Part shown: positions 1 through 7,437 of the stretch, one piece after another
Numbering within the stretch: position 1 is the stretch's first letter
Layout of the letters: the number at the start of each line of letters is the position of its first letter
Assembly: GCA_024402455.1 (NCBI GenBank)
Contig: JAKSTS010000046.1
Span: 1 to 15,773 of the forward strand
DNA: 15,773 nt
From: Treponemataceae bacterium
GTDB lineage: Bacteria; Spirochaetota; Spirochaetia; Treponematales; Treponemataceae
Reading direction: 5' to 3'
The notes under the pieces: generated by a model
The model's database searches: none
Told to the model about the DNA's origin: nothing
Seen by the model: only the letters and a program-made list of their open reading frames with translations
Translations under genes and position numbers: made by a program

Positions 1-344
1 AAAATAAAATTGTGCAGGCACTTTATGTTCCAAAACGAAGAATAAAAACAAAACCGACAAAAGCCAGCAGAGAAAAGAATCTTAAGCAGAAAAAAATCCG
101 TTCAGAAATAAAAAAGAACCGCAGCAAAATGTTTTCATGGTAAATGCGAAAAGCTTGATTCAAGTTTGTTCTGTTTTTGTGAACTTTTTGCTGCTTAAAA
201 AAATAAGCCTTTTCAGTTAATCTGCCGCTCAGGTTATTTTTTGCTTGTCTTGCAGTCTGCTTGTTCTTTTGTGCAGATAATAAAATCCTTTGTGTTTCAT
301 TGTAAGCCTTGATATAAACTATATTATTCTGGTGTAAAAATGAT
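1..344. other. Gene-free stretch at the left edge
   Basis: This is the region downstream of the GH43 gene. An open frame on the minus strand (about 23-460) runs through it, but it overlaps the 3' end of the GH43 gene out of frame, is made of Lys/Phe/Ile-rich low-complexity sequence and shows no family signature, so I do not call it. No clear terminator for the minus-strand operon was found; only weak inverted repeats are visible, such as GTTC...GAAC near 169-184. Confidence 0.5.
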
Positions 345-1904
345 TTAGCAACACGCTTTAATTTGCTGTGTTGAGGTACTTTTTTCATTCGGTTCAATAT
401 AAAAATCTTTAAAACTTGCTTTTCCACCAGTCTGTTTAGTAGAAAAATTGAACAGCGCAAACCTCACGCCAACAAACTGGTCTAATGTATATCTAAGCTG
501 ATTTTCTTTTCCAAAAGTTTTAAAATCATTTTTGTTGTTTTCGCTGTAGCTAAAAAGGACTGTCTGCTTTTCTTTTGTCAAATCAAAAGCGGCTTTTAAT
601 GTTAAAACAGGCTTTTTTATTTCAATTTCTTCTATTAGTATTGCTTCTTCATCATCGTAAACATTCATTGTCCATTGAGTATATGGAATTTTGTGATTCA
701 TCAAACATAAATAAAATTTATTTTCTTTTTTTGTAATTGCAATAAAAGCATATTCGCCTTCTAAAGCACAAAGCCCTGCAAAATCGCCTTCGTTTATTTG
801 TGATGCGTCTACTGTAATCTGTCCTGAACATTTTTCTGTAAAAGTTCTTTGGGTCAATGTGTTTATTGCCTGAGTTATATTTTTTGCGATTTTATCTGTC
901 TTTATTGAATATTTATTTTCTGTGATTGTAATTAGATTTTTATCTGGAATATGATTAAACTGCCAGCAGGAATTGAGTTTGTTTTCTTTTAAAAACTTGT
1001 CTGCATATAACGGTTCGTATTTATAATTCGGACGGTTATCTATGCATGTAATTTCTTTTGTTGAAGTAAAAATCGGAAATCCAGATTCATCAAAATTAAC
1101 TTCTATTAAAATTGGAATTCTTCCTAAAGCACCATGGTCCTGAAATAAAATGCCGTACCATTTACCATCAGTTGATTGCACAATTCCGCCCTGAGCAATT
1201 CCGCTGTTCCAGTTTTCAAAATCTGAACAAAGAACATCGCCACCTGTATATGGACCGTCAATTTTATCTGAAAAATAGCAGCTTTCTGTTCGCATTTTGC
1301 CTTTTGGCATATGAATCATAAAAACATAATATTTCCCGTTGATTTTATAAAAGTGGCAGCCTTCAAAACCAAGATTCACTTTTTCTTTATCATCTTTGAT
1401 AATGACTTTGTTTATTCCGCCTTTTTTAGGAGCACTTAAATCGCTTTCCATTTGTGTAAGTGTAATTTCAGTATTTCCGCTTACGACATAAACTTTGCCG
1501 TCATCATCAAAAAGAACAGACATATCGTGGAAAAAGCCGGGAATTTCAGTTTTTTTATATGGACCTTCAATTTTGTCTGAAGTATATAGATAAGTTTTAT
1601 GAGTGTCGTTTGCAACAAAGCTTACGTAAAATTTTCCATTATTAAAACGTAAGCTTGCTGCCCACATTCCTCTGCCATAAACACCTTTGTTGTCTTTAAG
1701 AGACTGTCCGTCTGTTGCTTCAAGTTCATCAAAAACATAAGTACAGAATTCCCAATCCAAAAGATTATATGAACGCAAAATTACACAGCCAGGCATAAAA
1801 TGCATTGTTGTGCTGACCATGTAATAAGCGTCATCAACTCTAATCACGTCCAGATCTGGAAAGTCTGAAGGAATGATATTGGCAGAAGAAGTTCTAAATT
1901 TCAT
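345..1904 (-). CDS. Glycoside hydrolase family 43 protein (beta-xylosidase / alpha-L-arabinofuranosidase-like), cytoplasmic
   Basis: The 519-residue protein has the GH43 five-bladed propeller followed by a C-terminal beta-sandwich of the xylosidase type (roughly residue 300 onward). The N-terminus SDFPDLDVIRVDDAYYMVSTT carries the likely general base (Asp17). FFHDMSVLFDDDGKVYVV supplies the pKa-modulating Asp (about 127), and LGFEGCHFYKINGKYYVF supplies the general-acid Glu (about 181). There is no signal peptide, so it probably trims imported xylo- or arabino-oligosaccharides inside the cell. I chose the ATG at 1904 because the protein then starts right at the family's conserved N-terminus; an upstream in-frame ATG at 1964 would only add residues overlapping glnA. 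The start lies one base after the glnA stop (TAA-A-ATG) with no Shine-Dalgarno, so translation is probably coupled to glnA. The exact substrate cannot be told from sequence. Confidence 0.9.
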   Translation of the reverse strand: MKFRTSSANIIPSDFPDLDVIRVDDAYYMVSTTMHFMPGCVILRSYNLLDWEFCTYVFDELEATDGQSLKDNKGVYGRGMWAASLRFNNGKFYVSFVANDTHKTYLYTSDKIEGPYKKTEIPGFFHDMSVLFDDDGKVYVVSGNTEITLTQMESDLSAPKKGGINKVIIKDDKEKVNLGFEGCHFYKINGKYYVFMIHMPKGKMRTESCYFSDKIDGPYTGGDVLCSDFENWNSGIAQGGIVQSTDGKWYGILFQDHGALGRIPILIEVNFDESGFPIFTSTKEITCIDNRPNYKYEPLYADKFLKENKLNSCWQFNHIPDKNLITITENKYSIKTDKIAKNITQAINTLTQRTFTEKCSGQITVDASQINEGDFAGLCALEGEYAFIAITKKENKFYLCLMNHKIPYTQWTMNVYDDEEAILIEEIEIKKPVLTLKAAFDLTKEKQTVLFSYSENNKNDFKTFGKENQLRYTLDQFVGVRFALFNFSTKQTGGKASFKDFYIEPNEKSTSTQQIKACC

Positions 1905-1905
1905 T

Positions 1906-3330
1906 TTAGCAGTTGTAATATGCGTCAAACTCTGCAGGATGAGGAATTGCATTAAACTTTGCAAGTTCTGCGCGTTTTGTCTTGATAAAGTTTTTGAGCA
2001 ATTCTTCTGGGAAAACTCCGCCTTCTGTTAAGAAAGCATGATCTTTTTCCAAAGCATCAAGTGCATCGTCTAAGCGTGTTGGAAGCTGCTTGAGCTTTTT
2101 CTTTTCTTTGTCGCTGAGTGTGTACAGGTTTACATCGTATGGGCCCCAGCCGTTTTTGTGCGGGTCAATCTTGTTTTTAATGCCGTCAAGACCAGCCATC
2201 AAAATTGCAGCATATGCAAAGTATGGGTTGCATGTTGCGTCTGGGTTACGAAGTTCAAAGCGGCGCATGTTTGGTGTTTTTGCATAAGCCGGAATGCGGA
2301 TTACAGCAGAGCGGTTTGATGTGGCGTAGCCGACAGTAACTGGTGCTTCAAAACCTGGAACTAAACGTTTGAATGAGTTTGTACTTGGGTTTGTAATGGC
2401 ACACAATGCGCTGATATGTTTCAAAAGTCCACCGATGAAGTAGTGTGCTGTTTCGCTTAAATGTGAATAGCCGTTGTCATCGCTGAAAACTGGTTTGCCG
2501 TCTTTAAGCAGAAGCATGTGAACATGCATACCGCTGCCGGCTTCGTTATAAACTGGCTTTGGCATGAAAGTAGCAGTTTTTCCGTATTTTGCAGCAACAT
2601 TGCGGATAATGTACTTGATGTTCATTGTTCCGTCGGCCATTTTGCTCATTTTTCCAAGTTTCGGTTCAATTTCGAATTGACCTGCAGCACCTACTTCCGG
2701 ATGATGATATTTTACAGGAATGCCTGCTTTTTCAATTTCCATGCACATTTCGCTTCGGATTTCAAAGCTTGTGTCTAATGGTTTGGCAATGTGGTAAGCT
2801 TTCTGTGAACCGATTACGTTTCCTGTACCTTCGTTATATGTGTTCCATGGAGCCTGAGATGCATCAATTTCTGCACCAATATGGTTATGGCTTACTTCCC
2901 ATGCAACGTCATCAAAAAGATAAAATTCAAATTCCGGAAGAATAAGCATTTCGTCGGCAATGCCTGTTTTTTTCATGTATTCTTCTGCTGCAAGAACAAT
3001 GTTGCGTGGATACTGTGCAAGCGGTCTGTTATTCGGATAATCAATAATCATTGCGTTTCCGGTCATTGAAAGTGTTGGAATATCGCAGAACGGATCAATC
3101 ATTGCTGTGTCTGGGTCTGGAATGAAAACCATGTCAGATTTTTCGACAACTGCATAGCCGTAGTTAGAAGCATCAAAACCGACACCGTCTTTCATTGTGT
3201 CTTCGTTGAAATTTTGTGCTGGAATAGTAACGTGGCGGAACTGTCCGTTAATATCAACCATTTTGAAATCAACCATCTTGACGTCATTGTCCTGTATCAT
3301 TTTCATGACATCTTTTGCTGTTTTTGCCAT
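1906..3330 (-). CDS. glnA: Glutamine synthetase, type I (GSI-beta-like)
   Basis: Makes glutamine from glutamate, ammonia and ATP; a cytoplasmic dodecamer in this family. The 474 residues match the usual type I length. Visible signatures are PEFEFYLF (about 132-139), the ATP/metal motif GSGMHVH (265-271), NPSTNSFKRLVPGFEAPV (314-331) and RFELRNPDATCNPY (357-370). NLYTL at 401-405 places a Tyr (403) where GSI-beta enzymes are adenylylated, and the C-terminal HPAEFDAYY also follows the beta type. Whether Tyr403 is modified depends on an adenylyltransferase elsewhere in the genome. The start is ATG with AGGAG seven bases upstream. A promoter (3425-3453) and a leader of nearly 90 nt with two hairpins precede it. 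The GH43 gene follows one base after the stop. Confidence 0.97.
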   Translation of the reverse strand: MAKTAKDVMKMIQDNDVKMVDFKMVDINGQFRHVTIPAQNFNEDTMKDGVGFDASNYGYAVVEKSDMVFIPDPDTAMIDPFCDIPTLSMTGNAMIIDYPNNRPLAQYPRNIVLAAEEYMKKTGIADEMLILPEFEFYLFDDVAWEVSHNHIGAEIDASQAPWNTYNEGTGNVIGSQKAYHIAKPLDTSFEIRSEMCMEIEKAGIPVKYHHPEVGAAGQFEIEPKLGKMSKMADGTMNIKYIIRNVAAKYGKTATFMPKPVYNEAGSGMHVHMLLLKDGKPVFSDDNGYSHLSETAHYFIGGLLKHISALCAITNPSTNSFKRLVPGFEAPVTVGYATSNRSAVIRIPAYAKTPNMRRFELRNPDATCNPYFAYAAILMAGLDGIKNKIDPHKNGWGPYDVNLYTLSDKEKKKLKQLPTRLDDALDALEKDHAFLTEGGVFPEELLKNFIKTKRAELAKFNAIPHPAEFDAYYNC

Positions 3331-3361
3331 TTCAAGGCTCCTTTATCGCATTTCTGAAGTT

Positions 3362-3388
3362 GGCTCTAAAATTGCAGGCTTTAGAACC
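3362..3388 (-). promoter_or_regulatory. glnA leader hairpin (shared motif)
   Basis: In the minus-strand transcript, GGTTCTAAA pairs with TTTAGAGCC across a 9-nt loop (9 bp, one G-U). It lies 31 nt before the glnA ATG. A second hairpin with 6-bp arms (CTAGAT/ATCTAG, 3392-3414) lies just upstream. The GGTTCTAAA hairpin recurs with the same stem and loop lengths before the folate cyclo-ligase gene at 14384-14410. It may be an RNA element or a DNA operator. Confidence 0.5.
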
Positions 3389-3424
3389 TTACTAGATAAT
3401 AATTGAAAATCTAGAAGTATTTAT

Positions 3425-3453
3425 AGTTTAAGGCAGGTTAGGGCGTATGTCAA
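3425..3453 (-). promoter_or_regulatory. glnA promoter
   Basis: Reading the minus strand, TTGACA (3448-3453), a 17-bp spacer and TAAACT (3425-3430) form a sigma70-type promoter. Transcription would start near 3418, giving a leader of nearly 90 nt. Confidence 0.55.
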
Positions 3454-3495
3454 AAAAAAGGTTAGAGAAAAATGCTTTTGCAAACGCTGCTGAAT

Positions 3496-3807
3496 TTATA
3501 TGATTTCCCGCAACCTTAACATAAGGCGCAGCAGCGTTCCAGATTCAACATAGCTTGCAATATGTCCGTCGCAAAAACGTTCTCCTCTGGATATAAATGT
3601 AAGCATTGTTGCAATCTCTTTTTTGTTCATTTCTTCGATTGGTTTTCTTCCAAGCTTCGCATGGTGCGAAAGATATTTTCTGTCTGTTTTCAACATATCA
3701 AGAGCCTTGTAAATTTCTGCTTCGTAATTTGGATATGGATTGCACTCAACTTTGCTGTTGTTCTGCAGATATTCGATTACAGAATCAAGTTCCTGGCTGT
3801 TAATCAC
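3496..3807 (-). CDS. DUF6508 family small protein
   Basis: 103 residues, soluble. The C-terminal motif RGERFCDGH (74-82) followed by an ESGxLLRLMLRLREI helix is what I recognise from the DUF6508 family, whose function is unknown. The start is GTG at 3807, chosen because a strong GGAGG lies 8 nt upstream and no better in-frame ATG exists. The gene sits between glnA and the inverted-repeat element at 3845-4047. That element begins only about 40 bp upstream, so the promoter may lie in or next to it. DUF6508 genes are often accessory cargo, which would fit this repeat-bordered position, but that is an inference. Confidence 0.75.
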   Translation of the reverse strand: MINSQELDSVIEYLQNNSKVECNPYPNYEAEIYKALDMLKTDRKYLSHHAKLGRKPIEEMNKKEIATMLTFISRGERFCDGHIASYVESGTLLRLMLRLREII

Positions 3808-3844
3808 AGTATCTTCCTCCGGGCAAATTCATGTTTAATTTTTT

Positions 3845-4047
3845 ATCTAGCCTGAATGTCGAGTTATAAAATCCATAGTTGTTCTTGCACTAATAAGACC
3901 ATAAAAACAATCTGTCATCCCGAATTTATTAGCCTTCGGCGGCTTTCAGCTCGGAACCTTCTAACACAAGTGGATGCTGAAATAAATTCAGCATGACAAA
4001 ATGAATTTTACATTTCTTTTATAAAAACTCGACATTTGGGCTATCTA
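3845..4047. repeat. Nested inverted-repeat element (MITE/REP-like), about 200 bp
   Basis: The outer arms are TAGCC-nn-AATGTCGAG (left, AATGTCGAG at 3855-3863) and its inverted partner CTCGACATT-nn-GGCTA (right, CTCGACATT at 4028-4036), each flanked inward by TTATAAAA-like sequence. Inside are longer inner arms: TGTCATCCCGAATTTATT (3913-3930) against AATAAATTCAGCATGACA (3981-3998), 16 of 18 positions complementary. The right inner arm also folds on itself (ATGCTGAA / TTCAGCAT, 3974-3994). There is no coding capacity. The structure resembles a non-autonomous mobile element or an intergenic palindromic repeat. Copy number outside the window is unknown. Confidence 0.6.
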
Positions 4048-4299
4048 AGTTTTTGCATATACAGCTGCTGTATATTGATTACAAACCTTGAAAATGCAAA
4101 TGTCAAGTCTTTATGCAAAATAAAGCTTCGCTGCATGCACATTTAGGTGAAAAATAAGCTTTATGAGCTAAGGCTGCTTTTTCAAATAAACGCACCTTGA
4201 GCATTTTATAAAATCCTGCATTTAATCTGAAAAGCAAAAAGCAGATTTAAAATTTTGTGCTTGCATATTTTAAGCTTGCTTTCTGTTTTAAAGCAAGCC
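4048..4299. other. Gene-free stretch with palindromes upstream of the permease
   Basis: No coding signal. It holds a perfect 9+1+9 palindrome, ATATACAGC-T-GCTGTATAT (4057-4075), an imperfect hairpin AATCTG...CAGATT (4224-4247) and a perfect 9-bp hairpin GCTTGCTTT/AAAGCAAGC with a 7-nt loop (4274-4298) that directly abuts the predicted permease -35 box. The palindromes could be operators; no regulator is recognised nearby. Confidence 0.45.
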
Positions 4300-4328
4300 T
4301 TGTGCATGGCAATGCTTTTGGCTAAAAT
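4300..4328 (+). promoter_or_regulatory. Promoter of the EamA permease gene
   Basis: TTGTGC (4300-4305), a 17-bp spacer and TAAAAT (4323-4328). The -10 box ends 6 nt before the ATG, so transcription should begin at or within a base or two of the start codon. No Shine-Dalgarno is present. Confidence 0.55.
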
Positions 4329-4334
4329 CATTTT

Positions 4335-5234
4335 ATGATTTGGATACCACTTGTTCTTTTATATGGGCTTTTAAAAGGTGGACGAGAAATTGCCAAAAAA
4401 AAGGCAATGGCTAAAAACACTGTCATGGAAGTACTGGTTGCGTATACTGTACTTTCGTTCGTAATGGTTGTTCCACAGGCAAAAAATGCCGGCGGAATGG
4501 AACTAAGATTTTATTTTCTGGTTGCGCTGAAAGCTTTTGCAATTTTTCTTGCATGGATCTGCAGTTTTAATTCTTTGAAGAAACTGCCTGTAAGCTTATA
4601 TGGAATTTTATCGCTGTCGAGAGTTCTGTTTGCAACTTTTTGGGGCGTTGTTGTCTTAAATGAAACTTTGGGAATTTTTCAGCTTATTGGCTTGATTTTA
4701 GTCTGTACAGGTCTTTTGCTTTTAAAATTCAAGCCTTTCAATAAAAAAAACAAAGCTGTTTTAAACGCTTCTGATGAATCTTCTGAAATGCTGACGCCTA
4801 TTCCTGTAACACAGACAACTGCATTTTTTGTTGTTCTTGCATTCCTTTCATGTATTTTTAATTCTGTTTCTGGCTTCATGGATAAAATTCTCATGAAAGA
4901 TATTACAAGCTCGCAGCTTCAGTTTTGGTACATGCTGTTTCTTGTGTTTTATTATGTGGTTTATTTATTGATAAAACGCGAAAAAATAAGCCTTTCTGTG
5001 TTGAAAAATAAATGGGTGTGGCTGCTTGCGGTTATGTTTGTAATCGGCGACAAAGCTTTGTTTATTGCAAATGGAAACCCGGACAGCAAAATTACTGTAA
5101 TGACATTGATTAAGCAAAGTGCCTGTATTGTTACAATTGTCGGTGGAAAATTCGTTTTTAAAGAAAAAGGAATTGGCTACAAGCTGTTTTGTGCTTCAAT
5201 TGTAATTGCCGGTATTGTTCTTGGTGTTTTATAA
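4335..5234 (+). CDS. EamA/DMT-superfamily membrane transporter
   Basis: 299 residues with about ten hydrophobic segments in two EamA-like halves: about 1-133, and about 160-299, separated by a hydrophilic linker (about 134-158) rich in Lys, Ser and Glu. The segment after LKKLPVSLYGILSLSR in the first half and the one after DSKITVMTLIKQSACIV in the second half are the matching, better conserved parts of the internal duplication; both are followed by a WG/GG...NETLG or FKEKG turn and a last helix. It is an inner-membrane metabolite or drug exporter/importer of unknown substrate. The ATG lacks a ribosome site and sits 6 nt after a -10 box, so the mRNA is probably leaderless. The gene is monocistronic and converges on the lipoprotein gene. 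Confidence 0.88.
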   Translation: MIWIPLVLLYGLLKGGREIAKKKAMAKNTVMEVLVAYTVLSFVMVVPQAKNAGGMELRFYFLVALKAFAIFLAWICSFNSLKKLPVSLYGILSLSRVLFATFWGVVVLNETLGIFQLIGLILVCTGLLLLKFKPFNKKNKAVLNASDESSEMLTPIPVTQTTAFFVVLAFLSCIFNSVSGFMDKILMKDITSSQLQFWYMLFLVFYYVVYLLIKREKISLSVLKNKWVWLLAVMFVIGDKALFIANGNPDSKITVMTLIKQSACIVTIVGGKFVFKEKGIGYKLFCASIVIAGIVLGVL

Positions 5235-5297
5235 AAGATATTCTGCATAAAAGCTGCCGGCTGCCGGTTTAACATTTGGGCTTTGCCTTGATAAAAA

Positions 5298-5325
5298 AAC
5301 AACCCGCACTTTTCGGCGGGTTGTT
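5298..5325 (-). terminator. Rho-independent terminator of the lipoprotein gene, possibly bidirectional
   Basis: A perfect 10-bp stem, AACAACCCGC / GCGGGTTGTT, with an 8-nt loop. On the minus strand it runs into a T-rich tract (complement of 5291-5299), the better orientation. On the plus strand the following T run is weak, but it may still stop permease transcripts. Confidence 0.8.
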
Positions 5326-5405
5326 GATTTGCGCGGAGGTTTCATGTTTCGGCTTTTATGTCATGTAAAAATGAATAAACCCCGGCATCTTTGATATGTT
5401 ATTAG

Positions 5406-5446
5406 AATGAACGGACTTCGATATTTTGCGTCGAGGTTTGTTCATT
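5406..5446 (+). other. 17-bp hairpin, fully paired only as plus-strand RNA
   Basis: Arms 5406-5422 and 5430-5446 with a 7-nt loop pair at all 17 positions on the plus-strand RNA, including four G-U pairs. On the minus strand the same positions become A-C mismatches. It lies between the converging permease and lipoprotein genes, in the 3' untranslated region of both. The remainder of 5326-5462 has only a 16-codon open frame at 5344 behind GGAGG, which I do not call. Confidence 0.5.
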
Positions 5447-5462
5447 AAAATTTTATAAGCAT

Positions 5463-5852
5463 TTATTGTTTTTGATAGGTTTCGGTGATGGAGCCATATC
5501 TAAATGTAACTTTTGTCGGGTTTACATTTCTGTCAAAATTAAAAGTCATTTCCTGGTTACCCAGTGCTTCACTTTTAAAAATTCCAGTACGGCCCAAATC
5601 ATCCAGATTTGTCAATGTATAAGATTTATCAACTGCAATATTGTTGCTTCCATATTTTACAGTTAATTTTTTGCTGTTAAATACCAGTTCCTGTCCGGCT
5701 GAATTTTTCCATGTGCGGTTGTTAAAAAGGTCGATAGATAATGCCTGTTCTACTGGGTTTGTTGAAGTGCTGCCACCTCCGCCGCCAGAACATGCTGAGA
5801 ACAGCAATGTGATACATGCAATAATTGTCAAGAACAAAATTGATTTTTTCAT
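5463..5852 (-). CDS. Small secreted lipoprotein of unknown function
   Basis: 129 residues. It has a type II signal peptide: MKK, a hydrophobic core, and the lipobox LFSAC with the acylated Cys at 21, followed by a flexible tract of five Gly (23-27). The mature part of about 105 residues is beta-rich: FNNRTWKNSAGQELVF, then alternating hydrophobic strands ending in VTFRYGSITETYQK. This looks like a small lipocalin-like or beta-sandwich domain, but I do not recognise a family. I chose the ATG at 5852, not the upstream in-frame ATG at 5894, because it has AAGGA at a good distance and gives a normal signal peptide. A terminator follows at 5298-5325. Confidence 0.88.
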   Translation of the reverse strand: MKKSILFLTIIACITLLFSACSGGGGGSTSTNPVEQALSIDLFNNRTWKNSAGQELVFNSKKLTVKYGSNNIAVDKSYTLTNLDDLGRTGIFKSEALGNQEMTFNFDRNVNPTKVTFRYGSITETYQKQ

Positions 5853-5865
5853 TTTTAATTCCTTA

Positions 5866-5894
5866 TTTATAAATATTTTGTGAACGTTACACAA
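5866..5894 (-). promoter_or_regulatory. Lipoprotein promoter with overlapping inverted repeat
   Basis: Minus strand: TTGTGT (5889-5894), a 17-bp spacer and TATAAA (5866-5871). The -35 and spacer overlap an inverted repeat, TTGTG-N7-CACAA (5878-5894), resembling CRP/FNR or Rex operators but with a 7-bp gap. The expected start site leaves a leader of only about 7-12 nt, so the true start may lie elsewhere. Confidence 0.4.
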
Positions 5895-6039
5895 TCTCTA
5901 AAATGTTACAGCAAATGAAGCTCTTTGTAAATGATTTGTGTGATGTAAAAGTGCATATGTAATTATTTTTTGCGGTTTTAAAATATATTTTTAATGTGTA
6001 AAAAAATATTTTTTCTACAATTACGAAATCTCCAAAATA

Positions 6040-6048
6040 TGTTATAAT
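6040..6048 (+). promoter_or_regulatory. Extended -10 promoter of the HD-GYP gene
   Basis: TG-T-TATAAT is a perfect extended -10 element; the -35 region (TTACGA, 6021-6026) is poor. The start of transcription should fall near 6055-6056, on the ATG at 6056. It therefore lies downstream of the first in-frame ATG at 6050. Confidence 0.6.
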
Positions 6049-6055
6049 CATGTAT

Positions 6056-7288
6056 ATGAATAATAAAAAGTTTCTTTCGCCTATGGACCGCCCGAAAGCA
6101 GTCTGTTTGTTTTCTGCATTTTTTGCATTGTTTTATCATGTTGCTTTTCTTTTTGTTTTTTTAAAGCTCAAAATTTATCCATTGTTTTATTTCAATATTG
6201 CAAGTGTCGTAATTTTTGTTTCAATGCTGCTTTCTGTCAAAAAAGTCAAAAATTATTTAATTGCCTTTTTAATTTCAGATGCAGAAGTTATTTGCCATCA
6301 GATTTTAGCTGATTATTTTCTTGGTGGAGAAGCATCTTTCCATTATCTTATGTTAATAACAGGGTTTCTTGCATTTTTGATTTATGTAGGGAATCCAAAA
6401 ATGTCCATAAGCCTTTCAATTTTGCCGATAAGCCTTTTTGTTATTTGTGAAATTTTCAGCCCGTTTATTTTGCCTGTTGTTGAAATTTCCAGGACGACAT
6501 TATTTTGCATAAAGCTTGCGAATGTTTCGCTTTCAGTTATTGTTTTGACTTTTATGATTTTGATTTTTGCATCAATTGTTCATAATATTGAAAATGACCT
6601 TGAAGCAGAAGTTGCATATCAGTCAGAAAAACTTCAGGTGCAGAATGAGCATATTATCAATATGCAGAATAATACGATTTTAAGCCTGTCAAACCTTGTT
6701 GAAAATCGTGATTATGACACAGGTGAACATATACGGCGCACAAGTGAATATACGATTATGCTTGCACAGGCGGCTAGAAATGCAGGTTTTTATGTTGATG
6801 TGCTGACAGATGAATATATAAATCTTTTATATCGTGCAGCTCCAATGCATGATATAGGAAAAATCGTTATAACCGATTTAATCTTAAAAAAGCCGGGCAA
6901 ACTTGAAGCGCATGAATTTGAGGTGATGAAGTGTCACACAACTGAAGGTGGCCGCATAATTCAGGAAGTTTTAGCTGCTTCAGAAGATGAAGCTTATATA
7001 GAGGTCGCTTCAGATATTGCAATAAGTCACCATGAACGCTGGGACGGCAAAGGTTATCCATACGGTTTGGCTGGAGAGAAAATTCCACTTTGTGCAAGAA
7101 TTATGGCAATTGTTGATGTGTTCGATGCATTGGTTTCAGAACGCTGCTATAAAAAAGCTTATTCGCTGGAAGAGACTTTCAAAATTATAAGAAATTCTTC
7201 TGGTACGCATTTTGATCCGGTTCTTACAGAAGTTTTTCTTGACAATAAAAAAAAGATCATGAAAATCAGCAGTCAGTATAAAGATTAA
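6056..7288 (+). CDS. Membrane-bound HD-GYP domain cyclic-di-GMP phosphodiesterase
   Basis: 410 residues. The N-terminal 180 residues carry about six hydrophobic segments (a membrane sensor region without a named domain), then a short coiled-coil-like linker (about 180-205), then a complete HD-GYP domain to the end. Metal and signature residues are present: GEHIRRTSEY (His225), MHDIGK (His265-Asp266), a His in KCHTTEGG, SHHERWDGKGYP with HH at 325-326 and GYP at 333-335, and MAIVDVFDAL. The domain hydrolyses c-di-GMP, lowering the second messenger that governs motility in spirochaetes. The start at 6056 is preferred over ATG 6050 because the -10 box ends at 6048. No Shine-Dalgarno is visible, suggesting a leaderless mRNA. 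What the membrane part senses is unknown. Confidence 0.9.
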   Translation: MNNKKFLSPMDRPKAVCLFSAFFALFYHVAFLFVFLKLKIYPLFYFNIASVVIFVSMLLSVKKVKNYLIAFLISDAEVICHQILADYFLGGEASFHYLMLITGFLAFLIYVGNPKMSISLSILPISLFVICEIFSPFILPVVEISRTTLFCIKLANVSLSVIVLTFMILIFASIVHNIENDLEAEVAYQSEKLQVQNEHIINMQNNTILSLSNLVENRDYDTGEHIRRTSEYTIMLAQAARNAGFYVDVLTDEYINLLYRAAPMHDIGKIVITDLILKKPGKLEAHEFEVMKCHTTEGGRIIQEVLAASEDEAYIEVASDIAISHHERWDGKGYPYGLAGEKIPLCARIMAIVDVFDALVSERCYKKAYSLEETFKIIRNSSGTHFDPVLTEVFLDNKKKIMKISSQYKD

Positions 7289-7437
7289 GGCATGTTTGAA
7301 ATGTTTTTTAGAAATATTTCTGTCAGTATTTTTTTGTTATATTTTTGAAAAAGTGTTTTCTTTCTTTTGTTTTTTTGCTACTATATGAGAAGGTTATACT
7401 TTCGAGTAATCAAAATAATCAGTTATGAGGTATCTAT

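Noticed and set aside
23..460. 145-residue minus-strand open frame at the left edge
   Set aside because: Overlaps the GH43 3' end out of frame, is low-complexity Lys/Phe/Ile-rich, and has no recognisable domain or good ribosome site.
5344..5394. 16-codon open frame behind GGAGG downstream of the permease
   Set aside because: The spacing to ATG is only 4 nt, there is no promoter and no special codon content; likely chance.
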